Shown: positions 9,084-18,282, numbered from the stretch's first letter. The stretch: 37,279 nucleotides of DNA from Prolixibacteraceae bacterium (GCA_025355875.1 JANXYV010000125.1:1-37279); one strand, 5' to 3'. Notes: generated by a model not told the origin, from the letters alone. Numbers and translations: made by a program.

Positions 9084-9114
9084 TAAATTTACGACAATCT
9101 GAAATCAAAGTCAA
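9084..9114 (-). promoter_or_regulatory. Possible promoter of the paralogue pair
   Basis: On the minus strand TTGA (9111-9114), a 19-base spacer and TAAATTTA (9084-9091, one mismatch to TAnnTTTG) give the expected Bacteroidota spacing. The leader to the ATG at 9025 would be about 50 bases. Confidence 0.35.
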
Positions 9115-9140
9115 GAAAAAGAATAGGTTAAGTTCGATTT

Positions 9141-9179
9141 AAAACTAAAAATTCCGTCACTATTGTCAGTGACGGAATT
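9141..9179 (-). terminator. Intrinsic terminator of the DUF3088 gene
   Basis: A perfect 12-bp stem (9150-9161 with 9168-9179, six-base loop) is followed on the minus strand by a T-rich run. It lies about 60 bases past the stop codon of the minus-strand gene ending at 9242. Confidence 0.75.
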
Positions 9180-9241
9180 CCTGTCGTCAGGATAATGATT
9201 CCCAACGATTCCTGTTTGTAGAATTTCAGAAATGCGAACTT

Positions 9242-9544
9242 CTAATGAGGATGCCCAACCTTGTGGTACTCGGTGAGGTGGCGAATGATATCGCTGGTTT
9301 CGTTGATGAACGATCCATTCTCCAAAACCAAGACCGGGCAACTCTGATTGGCTTCACCGATCAGGTTTACAATGGCCTGCCGAGGACGGGAAAAGCTTAC
9401 ATATTTAACTTCCAATTCGTTCGAAAGCTGTGGATAATAGGAAATCAATCCTTCGAGCATAACACAATCGGGGCAAAAATACCTTTTACCCTCACCACGG
9501 CTGGTATCCTGAAAATCGGCTTTTAAAAGAAACAATTTTTTCAT
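9242..9544 (-). CDS. DUF3088 family thioredoxin-fold protein
   Basis: A 100-residue protein recognised as DUF3088, a small family with a thioredoxin/glutaredoxin-like fold. Typical features are LFLLKADFQD at the start, the YFCPDCVMLEGLI segment with a CPDC pair at a redox-like position (residues 24-27), the SFSRPRQAIVNLIGEANQSC block and the SFINETSDIIRHL ending that resembles a GST N-terminal domain. Biochemical role unknown. It is followed by its own terminator, so it probably forms a transcription unit of one gene or the end of a short one with the upstream cyclophilin gene. Confidence 0.8.
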   Translation of the reverse strand: MKKLFLLKADFQDTSRGEGKRYFCPDCVMLEGLISYYPQLSNELEVKYVSFSRPRQAIVNLIGEANQSCPVLVLENGSFINETSDIIRHLTEYHKVGHPH

Positions 9545-9621
9545 GATTGAATGTATTTGATGATAATGCGAAATTCTACTTTTTATTCAACAATCCAAGT
9601 TTTGACTTCGATTTTTATGAA

Positions 9622-10194
9622 TCATTTCAGGCTCCGGATAGAATAAATCAGTACCGGATCAATCAGTTGCTGGCCTTTTACCTTTTGTGCCTGGATTTTG
9701 CGGACTACTTTCATCCCCCGGGTTACCTTTCCAAAAGCTGCAAATCCTTGCCCGTCAGGATTGCGTTTCCCGGCAAAATCCAGCTCCAGCTGATCGTGGA
9801 TGCATATAAAAAAGCTGGATGTGGCTGAGTTGGGCGCGTCCCGGGCCATCGACAAGGTGCCGTTTCTGTGCCGAAGACCGGTTTGTCGGGTTGTTTCAAT
9901 CGGCACCGGATCAAACTGTCTGGATTCGGGAACGTCACCGCCCTGAATCACTTCAATTTTGATTTTTCGGTCCTGTTCATTTTCAGGAGTGCAAACTCTG
10001 AAAAAGCTGGTTCCATCGTACATTTTTCCGTCGACATACTTCAGAAAATTGGAAACTGTCAGCGGGGCTTTTCCCGGATAAAGTTCAAGGTGGATATCAC
10101 CCAGAGATGTTTTAATCAGGCATGATTTAGGTTTTCCTGCAAACGAATTCAGGAAAATGAGGAAGAAAAGAGGAAAAAGAAAAATATTCTTCAT
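9622..10194 (-). CDS. Exported cyclophilin-type peptidyl-prolyl isomerase
   Basis: A 190-residue cyclophilin that catalyses cis-trans isomerisation of prolyl bonds, predicted periplasmic because of a signal peptide at residues 1-19 (KNIFLFPLFFLIFLNSFAG). The fold is clear: TSLGDIHLELYPGKAPLTVS, then TSFFRVC with the catalytic Arg, VIQGGD, and GTLSMARDAPNSATSSFFIC, ending with GFAAFGKVTRGMKVV. The usual GSQFF or TSQFF Gln is Ser here (TSSFF), a change in the substrate pocket that may lower activity. It lies between the trxA terminator and the DUF3088 gene, so it probably has its own promoter in the short gap. Confidence 0.92.
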   Translation of the reverse strand: MKNIFLFPLFFLIFLNSFAGKPKSCLIKTSLGDIHLELYPGKAPLTVSNFLKYVDGKMYDGTSFFRVCTPENEQDRKIKIEVIQGGDVPESRQFDPVPIETTRQTGLRHRNGTLSMARDAPNSATSSFFICIHDQLELDFAGKRNPDGQGFAAFGKVTRGMKVVRKIQAQKVKGQQLIDPVLIYSIRSLK

Positions 10195-10230
10195 GGTGAA
10201 TGAGCTTTAAATCAATTCATTTTCGGAAAA

Positions 10231-10266
10231 TAAAAAAAGGCATAAGAAACAACTTTTCCTATGCCT
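10231..10266 (-). terminator. Intrinsic terminator of trxA
   Basis: A 12-bp stem with one G-U pair (10238-10249 with 10255-10266, five-base loop) followed by seven T on the minus strand. It lies 21 bases past the trxA stop codon. Confidence 0.85.
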
Positions 10267-10286
10267 CACCTTTTCAGGAAAATATT

Positions 10287-10604
10287 TTACAGAATACTGT
10301 CGACCTTTGCTATCAGTGTTGATTTTGGAGCAGCGCCAACATGTTTTTCAACGACAACGCCATCTTTGAAAAACAAAATTGTCGGGATGTTCCGGATTCC
10401 GAATTTGGAAGCAATTCCGGGATTACTATCCACGTCGACTTTCCCAACCACCAGCTTTCCGGCATAGTCTTCGGCCAATTCGTTTACAATCGGGCCAACC
10501 ATGCGGCATGGGCCACACCATTCAGCCCAAAAATCTACCAGTACCGGTTTGTCTGATTGCAGAACCAATTCTTCAAAGTTTGAGTCATTAATTTCAAGCG
10601 CCAT
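10287..10604 (-). CDS. trxA: Thioredoxin
   Basis: A 105-residue cytoplasmic thioredoxin, the usual length. It has the buried Asp at residue 24, the redox-active WCGPC with Cys30 and Cys33, the cis-proline loop RNIPTILFF, and the C-terminal helix. It reduces protein disulfides and is recharged by thioredoxin reductase, which is not in the window. The gene follows dnaE by 60 bases on the same strand and ends at a strong terminator. A dnaE-trxA pair is an arrangement I recall from Bacteroidota genomes. Confidence 0.97.
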   Translation of the reverse strand: MALEINDSNFEELVLQSDKPVLVDFWAEWCGPCRMVGPIVNELAEDYAGKLVVGKVDVDSNPGIASKFGIRNIPTILFFKDGVVVEKHVGAAPKSTLIAKVDSIL

Positions 10605-10664
10605 ATATTTATATTTTTATGTGTGAATATTCGATCAAAACCGTAACACAATCACAAAATTAAC

Positions 10665-13600
10665 CTAATTAATTTTAAAAGCAAGATCGTCGTGCTTTTC
10701 AAAGTAGGCCAGCAATTCGTCAGTGACTTCAATTCGTGTGTTCCTAGAAAACAGATTAACGACCATATTTGTTTCGAGGTCAAAAATATCGAACCGAAGC
10801 ATCGATTTTCCTTTGCTGTCTTTCGTAAGCCGCTCCAAATCTGAAATGACCTCACCGGTAAGAGCTGTAAGCGGAATTTTTACGGTGATACTTTTAAAAT
10901 ATTTCTCACGGGTTTCTTCCATCATTTCGATCCGGTTGATCTTAAATTCGAGCTGATCGCCCCCATACCGGTTCTGTACCACGCCTTTAACCATCAGATA
11001 AAGACCAGGTTTGCAGTATTTTCCATATTCAACATAGTCCTTGGCGAAGAAAAAACATTTGTAGGAGTCGGTGTAATCAGTCAAAACAATCTGACTGTAT
11101 GGTTTCCCAGTTTTACCAAAACTTTCGCGCGCTTCGGTAACCATTCCGATCAAGGTTAATTCCCTTCCTTTCAGCGCTTCCAGGTTGCTGTTCAGATCTT
11201 TAAAAGTTACATCTTTGGTTGCCAGGGTTGCAATTTCGACTTTAAACCGATCGAGCGGATGCGAAGTCAGGTACACGCCTACCAGACTTTTTTCCTTTTC
11301 GAGCAAGACCAGATCGACCCATTCTGGCACCACCACAGGTTCAGGTCTTTGAACCGATTGCGTCGACATCACTTCACCAAACAGTGATGGTTGCATGTTG
11401 CTGCTTTCATACTGCATTTTATTTCCGTAGCGGATCAGCTTTTCAATAAAAGTCAGATCATTATCATCCGGAGCAAAAAACTGGCTTCGGGTATGTTTTC
11501 GGAATGAATCAAAAGCTCCGGCTATAGCCAGTGCTTCGAGGTTCTTTTTATTGACCGACTGAAGGCTGACCCGTTCCACAAAATCGAAAATATCCTTAAA
11601 AGTTCCGCCTTTCCGGGCTTTGATGATGTCCATCACGGCTCCTTCGCCAACACCTTTCACCGCGGCCATTCCGAAGCGGATATTTCCGGCTTTGTTTACA
11701 GTAAACTTGGCATAACTTTCGCTGACGTCCGGCCCCAAAATATTCATCTTCATTCGTTTACATTCCTCCATCAATTTCGAAATTTCGGTGATGTTGCTGA
11801 GGTTCCGGCTCATGTTGGCGGCCATGAATTCAGCCGGATAATGCGCTTTCAGGTAGCCCGTCTGGTAAGCCACAGCCGCGTAACAAACCGAGTGCGATTT
11901 GTTGAACGCATAGCTGGCGAAGGCTTCCCAATCTTTCCAGATTTTGTCGGCCAACTTCTCCGGATCCTTGCTGCTGTCCTTGCAACCTTCCACAAACTTC
12001 TCATTATTCAGGCAGCCTAGCTGAAACTTTTCCTTCAGTTTGTTCATTGTTTCAATTTGCTTCTTCCCCATGGCCTTGCGAAGATTGTCGGAATCGCCAC
12101 GGTTAAAGCCGCCCAAAGCCCGCGACTGAAGCATCACCTGTTCCTGATAAACCGTAATTCCATAAGTATCGTTCAGGAAGGGTTCCATCAGCGGACTTTC
12201 GTATTCAATCTTTTCCTGACCATGTTTTCGCTTGATGAACGACGGAATGTATTCCATTGGACCCGGCCGGTAAAGTGCGTTCATCGCCACCAGGTCTTCG
12301 AACCGGTTGGGTTTCAGGTTTCGGAGGTGCTTCTTCATTCCGGGAGACTCAAACTGGAATATGCCTGTGGTGTCGCCATTACTGAAAAGCTCCAGAGTAA
12401 GCGGATCGTTCTCCGGAAGATGATCCATGTCGATGGTAATTCCATGCGAAAGCTTGATGTTTTCAATGGTTTCCTTGATGATGGAAAGAGTTTTCAGTCC
12501 CAAAAAGTCCATTTTCAATAAACCGATCCCTTCCACATATTTCCCGTCGAATTGGGTGGTAAGCAGGTTTTCGTCGTCCTTGGAAAGCATCAATGGGATA
12601 TGATCCGTCAAAGGATCCCGGCTGATCAAAACTCCGCATGCATGAACCCCAGTTTGCCGGACAGAACCTTCGAGCGTCTGGGCAAATTTCAGGGTAGTGC
12701 GGATCAGTTCGTTCGGCGATTTCAACTCTGCCTTCAGCTCCGGACTGTCTTTATATGCGGTAAAAAAATTCATTTTCGGCGCTTCCGGAACCAGCTTGGT
12801 CAGCCGGTCGGCTTCCGAGAGAGGAAGTTTAAGAACCCGTGCCACATCTTTGATAGCCATTTTGGTAGCCATGGTGCCGAAGGTGCAGATGTGTGCAACT
12901 TTATCTTTTCCGTACTTTTTAGTCACATAATCCAGCACTTTCTGGCGGCCGTCGTCGTCAAAATCAATATCCACGTCTGGCATCGAAATACGGTCGGGGT
13001 TCAGAAACCGCTCGAACAGCAAATTGTATTTCATCGGATCGATGTTGGTAATCCCGACGCAGTATGAAACCACCGAGCCGGCAGCCGATCCGCGACCCGG
13101 ACCAACCAACACGTCCATCCGGCGGGCTTCGTTGATAAAGTCCTGTGTAATCAGGAAGTACCCCGGAAAACCCATCGTTTTGATTGTATTGAGTTCAAAC
13201 TCAATCCTCTCAGTAATTTCGTCTGAAAATGGTTCTCCGTACCGGGGTTTCGCTCCCTCCCATGCAAGACTGGCAAGGTAGTCGGATTCGAATTTTACCC
13301 TGATTACCTTTTCATAACCACCCAGGCGTTTGAAAGCTTCCTCACCAAACTCTTCCAGCAGCATTTCCTCCGTAAACCGCTCAAAGTAATCTGATTCCTT
13401 TCCAAATTCTTCAGGAATGGGAAAAACGGGCATGATTGGTTGTGAATTCAACTCATACGATTCAATTTTATCCATAATTTCCTGAGTGTTTTCAAGCGCT
13501 TCAGGCACATCTGCAAAAAGTTGGTTCATTTCGGCAGTGGTTTTAAACCACTCCTGTTTGGTGTACCGCATCCGGGTAGCGTCGTCTAAATCTTTGCCAG

Positions 13601-14306
13601 TATTGAGGCAGATCAGCAGGTCGTGCGCATCGGCATCTTCCTCGTTGATAAAATGTATATCGTTGGTGCAAATCAGTTTTACCTTATGTTTTTTGGAAAG
13701 TTCAAGCATCTTTTCGTTCACCAAAACCTGGTTTTCGTATACATTTCGGCGCATTTCAGGAAGACTGGAAGGATGTCGCTGAAGTTCCAGGTAAAAATCT
13801 TCACCAAAAAGCGACTTGAACCACTGGATAGTGTCGTCGGCATCCTTCCAATGCCCGGCCATGATATGCTGCGGAATTTCGCCCCCCAGACAGGCTGATG
13901 AAACGATCAGTCCTTCATGGTAAAGTTCGAGCAATTCCTTATCTATTCTTGGTTTGTAGTAAAATCCTTCGGTATAGGCGGCCGAGACCAGTTTAAGCAG
14001 GTTGCGGTAGCCTACCAGGTTTTTGGCCAGCAAAATCAAATGATACCCGGAGCGGTCAACTTTTGCATCTTTCTTGCTGTGACGCGAGGTTTCTGCCACA
14101 TAGGTTTCGCAACCAATGATGGGTTTGATCCCTTCCTTTTTGCAGATATCGTAGAATTCTTTGGAGCCAAACATGTTGCCGTGGTCGGTCAGAGCCAGGG
14201 CTTTCATGCCATCGCCTTTGGCTTTTGCAATCAGGCCTTTCACGCTGGCGGCACCATCGAGAATAGAGTATTGAGAGTGAACATGTAAATGTGTAAAAGG
14301 AATCAT
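10665..14306 (-). CDS. dnaE: DNA polymerase III subunit alpha
   Basis: The replicative polymerase catalytic subunit, 1213 residues from the ATG at 14306. The frame extends six codons further to a TTG at 14324, but the PHP domain starts right after the ATG (FTHLHVHSQYSILDGA), so the ATG is preferred. The PHP domain occupies about residues 1-280 with metal-type motifs (HLHVH, LTDHGNMFG). The family C polymerase core has the catalytic acidic motif PDVDIDFDDD near residue 440 and GPGRGSAAGS before it. The FNKSHSVCYAAVAYQTGYLK block and the helix-hairpin-helix region follow. An OB-fold is near residue 1000 (LTLIGMVTEARESFGKTGKP). Length is normal and no intein is present. Confidence 0.98.
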   Translation of the reverse strand: MIPFTHLHVHSQYSILDGAASVKGLIAKAKGDGMKALALTDHGNMFGSKEFYDICKKEGIKPIIGCETYVAETSRHSKKDAKVDRSGYHLILLAKNLVGYRNLLKLVSAAYTEGFYYKPRIDKELLELYHEGLIVSSACLGGEIPQHIMAGHWKDADDTIQWFKSLFGEDFYLELQRHPSSLPEMRRNVYENQVLVNEKMLELSKKHKVKLICTNDIHFINEEDADAHDLLICLNTGKDLDDATRMRYTKQEWFKTTAEMNQLFADVPEALENTQEIMDKIESYELNSQPIMPVFPIPEEFGKESDYFERFTEEMLLEEFGEEAFKRLGGYEKVIRVKFESDYLASLAWEGAKPRYGEPFSDEITERIEFELNTIKTMGFPGYFLITQDFINEARRMDVLVGPGRGSAAGSVVSYCVGITNIDPMKYNLLFERFLNPDRISMPDVDIDFDDDGRQKVLDYVTKKYGKDKVAHICTFGTMATKMAIKDVARVLKLPLSEADRLTKLVPEAPKMNFFTAYKDSPELKAELKSPNELIRTTLKFAQTLEGSVRQTGVHACGVLISRDPLTDHIPLMLSKDDENLLTTQFDGKYVEGIGLLKMDFLGLKTLSIIKETIENIKLSHGITIDMDHLPENDPLTLELFSNGDTTGIFQFESPGMKKHLRNLKPNRFEDLVAMNALYRPGPMEYIPSFIKRKHGQEKIEYESPLMEPFLNDTYGITVYQEQVMLQSRALGGFNRGDSDNLRKAMGKKQIETMNKLKEKFQLGCLNNEKFVEGCKDSSKDPEKLADKIWKDWEAFASYAFNKSHSVCYAAVAYQTGYLKAHYPAEFMAANMSRNLSNITEISKLMEECKRMKMNILGPDVSESYAKFTVNKAGNIRFGMAAVKGVGEGAVMDIIKARKGGTFKDIFDFVERVSLQSVNKKNLEALAIAGAFDSFRKHTRSQFFAPDDNDLTFIEKLIRYGNKMQYESSNMQPSLFGEVMSTQSVQRPEPVVVPEWVDLVLLEKEKSLVGVYLTSHPLDRFKVEIATLATKDVTFKDLNSNLEALKGRELTLIGMVTEARESFGKTGKPYSQIVLTDYTDSYKCFFFAKDYVEYGKYCKPGLYLMVKGVVQNRYGGDQLEFKINRIEMMEETREKYFKSITVKIPLTALTGEVISDLERLTKDSKGKSMLRFDIFDLETNMVVNLFSRNTRIEVTDELLAYFEKHDDLAFKIN

Positions 14307-14469
14307 ATCAATGGATTGGGTCAAATGATTTGTGTTGTGGAAACCACCACTTCAGGAAAGTAAAAATATCATTTTCAATGCCTGAAAAATGGATTGTTGA
14401 TAAAATCTGGGAAGAAACTTCTCGTTGAAACTTTGGACACAAGAAACAGAACAGATTGACTCATTTACG

Positions 14470-15165
14470 ATGGAAGTTGTTATATTTATCGAAAATAGTT
14501 CAACTTCAGGAACAATCGTTTTGACAAAACCCATTTACATATTCAGTGGACTTGGTGCAGACGAAAGAATATTTCATCGGTTGGACCTTTCCGGTTTCAG
14601 CACCCGTTTTATCCAGTGGGAAATACCACTGAAACGGGAAACAATTGAAAATTATGCCAGACGGCTCATGAATCAAATCACCACCGACCGACCTATTTTG
14701 GTCGGGCTTTCGTTTGGTGGTTTGATTGCCATTGAGATCGCAAAGCAAATCGAAACTGAGAAAATCATCCTCATTGCTTCAGCCAAGACCAGAAATGAAA
14801 TCCCTTCTTTCTACCGGGGAGGAGGTAAACTAAAAATTCACAAGCTTTTGCCTACTCATTTCCTGAAAGAAAAGAATGTTTTGACTAACTTTATTTCCAG
14901 AGGTTCTTCCGACTCTGACCGGCAATTGATGAAATCCATTTTTGCCGGTACAAATCCGGTCTTTCTGCGATGGGCAATCGACCAGGTTGTTAACTGGTCG
15001 AATGAAACAATCCCTGAAAACACCACTCATATCCACGGAACCAAAGACCGGATATTGCCCTTCAGACAGGTCGCCTGCGATATTAAAATCGAGGATGGCG
15101 GGCATTTGCTGACTTTAAAAAACGCCGATGAAATTTCGTTGATTATGAGAAAAATCATTGGCTGA
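14470..15165 (+). CDS. Alpha/beta hydrolase
   Basis: A 231-residue alpha/beta hydrolase without a signal peptide. The ATG at 14470 is used because the longer frame starts at a TTG (14425) and adds nothing recognisable. The core begins at KPIYIFSGLGADERIFHRLD, an oxyanion-loop-like segment. It continues with the nucleophile elbow GLSFGG, a late Asp (GTKDRILP) and the His in DGGHLLTL, giving a complete Ser-Asp-His triad. Substrate unknown. It is divergent from dnaE and 47 bases before the DUF1801 gene; the two may be cotranscribed. Confidence 0.85.
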   Translation: MEVVIFIENSSTSGTIVLTKPIYIFSGLGADERIFHRLDLSGFSTRFIQWEIPLKRETIENYARRLMNQITTDRPILVGLSFGGLIAIEIAKQIETEKIILIASAKTRNEIPSFYRGGGKLKIHKLLPTHFLKEKNVLTNFISRGSSDSDRQLMKSIFAGTNPVFLRWAIDQVVNWSNETIPENTTHIHGTKDRILPFRQVACDIKIEDGGHLLTLKNADEISLIMRKIIG

Positions 15166-15212
15166 ACAAGGAATACAAGGTCATTCAGGATAGTAAACTA
15201 AAACTTCAATTC

Positions 15213-15587
15213 ATGCAACCCAAGGGATTTACCAACATCGATGAGTACATTGCCAGTTTTCCAAAGGAAACTCAGGTTCTTTTAGAGCAAATTCGAAAGA
15301 CAATTAAAACAGCAGCACCGGAGGCAGAGGAGGTGATCAGTTACCAAATGCCTGCGTTTAGACAAAATGGTATCCTGGTCTATTTTGCGGCATACTCCAA
15401 ACATATTGGATTTTATCCCACCGGTTCCGGGATAACCGCATTTAAAAATGAACTGGCCAATTACAAAGGAGGAAAGGGAACGATTCAGCTTCCGCTCGAC
15501 CAGCCAATTCCGTTAGAACTGATATCCAAAATTGTGACATTCAGAGTAATTGAAAACATGAACAAGAAAAAACCAGAAAAAAAATGA
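15213..15587 (+). CDS. DUF1801 / YdhG-like protein
   Basis: A 124-residue protein of the DUF1801 family (B. subtilis YdhG relatives, described as frataxin-like). Typical motifs are the N-terminal helix YIASFPKETQVLLEQIRKTI, EAEEVISYQMPAF, and the middle strand block VYFAAYSKHIGFYPTGSGI. No membrane segment or signal peptide is present. Its stop codon overlaps the first possible start of the next gene (ATGA), suggesting translational coupling. Confidence 0.88.
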   Translation: MQPKGFTNIDEYIASFPKETQVLLEQIRKTIKTAAPEAEEVISYQMPAFRQNGILVYFAAYSKHIGFYPTGSGITAFKNELANYKGGKGTIQLPLDQPIPLELISKIVTFRVIENMNKKKPEKK

Positions 15588-15607
15588 TCCGAATAAAACT
15601 GAAAAAC

Positions 15608-16486
15608 ATGAAAACATTTATTTTGCGACTTCTTTTTGTACTCCTGTTACCTGTAATTGGTCAGGCTCAAAGCAATCCTCAGGTAATTCCGTTATGGAAA
15701 AACGGAGCACCAGGCTTCGAAGACAGAAAGGACATTCCGGAAATGGCCCAGGATTATTGGGTACGGAACATCAACAATCCTTCCATCACGGTCTTTCTGC
15801 CACCCAAAGAGAAAGCAAACGGATGTGCAGTGATCGTTGCCCCAGGCGGAGGTTTCAGGGAGTTGGTCTATAATGCCGAAGGAAAGCAAGCAGCCGAATT
15901 TTTTAATTCGATAGGTGTGACCACTTTTGTTTTAAAATACCGGTTGCCCGGAGAAAAAAATTCTCCATACAGACCTGAAAACGTCCGCCAGGATGCCTAT
16001 CGGGCTATAAGGATGGTTCGCAGCAGGGCAGATGAATTCAACATCGACTCTGAACGTATTGGAATACTTGGTTTTTCAGCGGGAGGTGCAGTAGTCATGA
16101 TGGTTGCTTTTGAAAAAGGCGATGGAGATCCGAAAGCACTTGACCCAATCGACCGGGTGAACGGACGACCGGATTTTGAAATGATGGTTTATCCCGGAGG
16201 AAAAGTTCCTGAAAATATTACAGCCGATGCCCCGCCAGCCTTTCTGATCTGCGCCAACGACGATGAATACAACTGCGACGATGTGACAATTGAACTCCTG
16301 CAAAAATTCAGGCAACTGAATGTTCCGGTAGAAGCCATTTTTCTTTCGAAAGGGAAACATGCCTTCAACATGGGAAACCGTTCTGGCCTGAAAACAGTAA
16401 ATACTTGGCCGAACCGAATGGCGGACTGGATGAGTGACAGCGGATTTCTTCTTCCTTTGAGCGAAAAAAAAGAAAAAATTCAGTGA
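15608..16486 (+). CDS. Secreted esterase-like alpha/beta hydrolase
   Basis: A 292-residue hydrolase with a signal peptide (TFILRLLFVLLLPVIGQAQ). The ATG at 15608 gives a compact signal. An upstream in-frame ATG at 15584 overlaps the previous stop codon and could also be used, adding eight residues. The fold follows the acetyl-xylan esterase/BD-FAE pattern: oxyanion motif APGGGFRELVYNAEGKQAA, nucleophile elbow GFSAGG, a late acidic segment (CANDDEYN) and the His in KGKHAFNMG. It probably removes ester groups from polysaccharide or xenobiotic substrates outside the inner membrane (inference). No polysaccharide utilisation genes lie beside it. Confidence 0.85.
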   Translation: MKTFILRLLFVLLLPVIGQAQSNPQVIPLWKNGAPGFEDRKDIPEMAQDYWVRNINNPSITVFLPPKEKANGCAVIVAPGGGFRELVYNAEGKQAAEFFNSIGVTTFVLKYRLPGEKNSPYRPENVRQDAYRAIRMVRSRADEFNIDSERIGILGFSAGGAVVMMVAFEKGDGDPKALDPIDRVNGRPDFEMMVYPGGKVPENITADAPPAFLICANDDEYNCDDVTIELLQKFRQLNVPVEAIFLSKGKHAFNMGNRSGLKTVNTWPNRMADWMSDSGFLLPLSEKKEKIQ

Positions 16487-16550
16487 ACAAATTTGGTTAA
16501 AACCCAATGAAGTGATTTCCCGGGTTAAGAAAAATGTTTTGAAATCCAGA

Positions 16551-16667
16551 CTATTGTACGATTTCCTTGCTCAATTCCCTGAAATGAAAATTCGTCCAAT
16601 CTGTTACTTGTCCCCAGTCGTATTTTCGGGCAATTGAACGTTTAATTTCCTCCAGATTGAACTGCAT
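16551..16667 (-). pseudogene. Probable N-terminal fragment of a Bacteroidota regulator-like protein
   Basis: A 38-residue frame starts at an ATG (MQFNLEEIKRSIARKYDWG) and continues with WTNFHFRELSKEI before a TAG. This matches, from memory, the opening of a Bacteroidota protein type that goes on with a TLKRIWG-like segment. That continuation is not found in any of the three frames after the stop. I read it as a truncated remnant, though a real small protein is possible. Confidence 0.35.
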
Positions 16668-16753
16668 GATTTTATTTAAATGTCTTTATTGTAACTTTTT
16701 TAATTCTGACCAGGAATGCTTACCTATGCTCTGGTATTTGCTCCGCGATAAGC

Positions 16754-16784
16754 TTTCAGGAGAAAACTGAAATGTCTACTTTTA
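16754..16784 (+). promoter_or_regulatory. Possible promoter of the sugar transporter
   Basis: TTTC (16754-16757), 19 bases, then TACTTTTA (16777-16784). Both boxes have one mismatch to the Bacteroidota TTTG / TAnnTTTG consensus but the spacing is right. The 5' leader would be about 80 bases. Confidence 0.35.
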
Positions 16785-16872
16785 TGAAAACTTTGTTAAA
16801 ATCTGAGTAGCACACAAAAAATAGGAAAATAGACACAGAAGCAAAATCGAATGAAAAGATAATCTCAAGCCT

Positions 16873-18282
16873 ATGACTAGCCAATCGAACAGCAATCTCC
16901 GCATTGGAATGACCTTTATGGCGTCCATTTTCTTCGTTTTTGGTTTTATTACCAACTTTAACATAGCCATGAAAGATCAGGTGCAACTTGCCTTTGATCT
17001 TAAAGCCCTGTATCCGGGGTGGGAAAACTTTTTTGCCCAGCTGGTAAACGGAGTATTCTTTTTTGCCTACTTCTGTTTTAGCTTCGTTTGCGGAATGGTC
17101 ATCCGGAAAATTGGCTATAAAAACGGTGTGATAGCTGGACTTGCGCTTGTGGCAGCCGGCAGCTATTTGTTCTTTCCGGCGGTTTCTGTTTTGTCATACC
17201 CGCTCTTTTTAGGAGCTATTTTCGTGATGGCCACCGGGGTCGTTTTTCTGCAAACTGCTGCCAATCCATATGTCGTTGCATTGGGTTCGCAGGAATCTGC
17301 TCCTGCGCGGCTCAATCTGACTCAGGCGCTAAACGGGGTTGCTACTACCATTGCCCCTTATCTGGCAGGCATTCTGGTGCTGGCCCCGGCTGTTTTGGCC
17401 TTGAAAAGCGGAGCTTCAGCTCAGGAGGCGGCCAACTTTGTTAAAATGCCATTTGTCATCATCGGATCAATCGTGGTTTTAATTGCAATTGGTATCCTGT
17501 TTATCAAATTGCCTGAAATATCTGGCAATGAAACGGTCGCCTCTATGTCGGCCCTGAAAAAACCACAGGTTTGGTTGGGTGCCATCGGCATTTTTTGCTA
17601 TGTTGGAGCAGAGGTGGGCACGGCTTCGCAACTGAGCAGTTATATGATTAATCTGCTCGACATGGCGAAAGATGAAGCAGTAAAACTTACCGCAATCTAT
17701 TGGGGCGGAAACATGATCGGCCGGTTTTTTGGTTCGGTTATGCTTGGGACATTACCGAAAACCCGGAAATATAAATATTCACTGTTCATTTCGATCTTTG
17801 CTTTTTTCGTAGGCTGGCTGATCTTCTCTGCCGGAGTGAAAGACGGGCAGTTCATTTTCGAATCAAAACCGGTATACGGATTGATCTTTTTTTCCATTGC
17901 TATGGTGAACTTCCTGCTGATGGTATTGGGAAAAGGGATTGCCAATGTCTCGCTGGGGATTTTCGGAGCGACCAACATGTTACTGGTTCTGGCCGGATTC
18001 TTGTTACCTCCTCAAATCGGAATATGGTGCCTTTTATCAGTCGGGTTCTTTAACTCGATCATGTTTCCGAATATCTTCTCGCTGGGAGTGCGCGACCTGG
18101 ATCCGTCAGAAATGCCCATTGCATCGGGCACCATCAATACCCTGATCGTCGGCGGATCGGTTGTTCCAGTGGTCATGGGCGCCATCACCGATTCGGTCAG
18201 TTTAAAAGCCGCCCTACTGGTACCGGTTCTTTGTTACGGATATATCACATTTTTTGCGTTAAAAGGAAGCAAGATACGATAG
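16873..18282 (+). CDS. MFS sugar transporter, FucP/glucose-galactose type
   Basis: A 469-residue inner-membrane protein with about twelve hydrophobic segments, of the fucose-galactose-glucose:H+ symporter group. Features include the first segment FMASIFFVFGFITNFN, the loop VIRKIGYKNG, and the family block TAANPYVVALGSQESAPARL followed by NLTQALNGVATTIAPYL. It would bring a monosaccharide into the cytoplasm by proton symport; the exact sugar cannot be read from sequence. It heads a plus-strand cluster with a Tat-exported dehydrogenase small subunit, a lipoprotein, a GMC flavoprotein and a multiheme cytochrome. This suggests that uptake is coupled to periplasmic sugar oxidation (inference). Confidence 0.93.
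   Translation: MTSQSNSNLRIGMTFMASIFFVFGFITNFNIAMKDQVQLAFDLKALYPGWENFFAQLVNGVFFFAYFCFSFVCGMVIRKIGYKNGVIAGLALVAAGSYLFFPAVSVLSYPLFLGAIFVMATGVVFLQTAANPYVVALGSQESAPARLNLTQALNGVATTIAPYLAGILVLAPAVLALKSGASAQEAANFVKMPFVIIGSIVVLIAIGILFIKLPEISGNETVASMSALKKPQVWLGAIGIFCYVGAEVGTASQLSSYMINLLDMAKDEAVKLTAIYWGGNMIGRFFGSVMLGTLPKTRKYKYSLFISIFAFFVGWLIFSAGVKDGQFIFESKPVYGLIFFSIAMVNFLLMVLGKGIANVSLGIFGATNMLLVLAGFLLPPQIGIWCLLSVGFFNSIMFPNIFSLGVRDLDPSEMPIASGTINTLIVGGSVVPVVMGAITDSVSLKAALLVPVLCYGYITFFALKGSKIR

Larger units (their letters stand above)
16487..16872. other. 386-base gap upstream of the transporter
   Basis: The gap between the esterase and the MFS transporter has no full gene. It holds a short minus-strand frame that looks like a gene fragment (16551-16667) and a possible promoter for the transporter (16754-16784). 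The remainder is AT-rich and unremarkable. Confidence 0.6.

Noticed and set aside
12057-13067. Long plus-strand frames inside dnaE (154 and 171 codons)
   Set aside because: They lie antisense to the catalytic core of DNA polymerase III alpha and show no domain.
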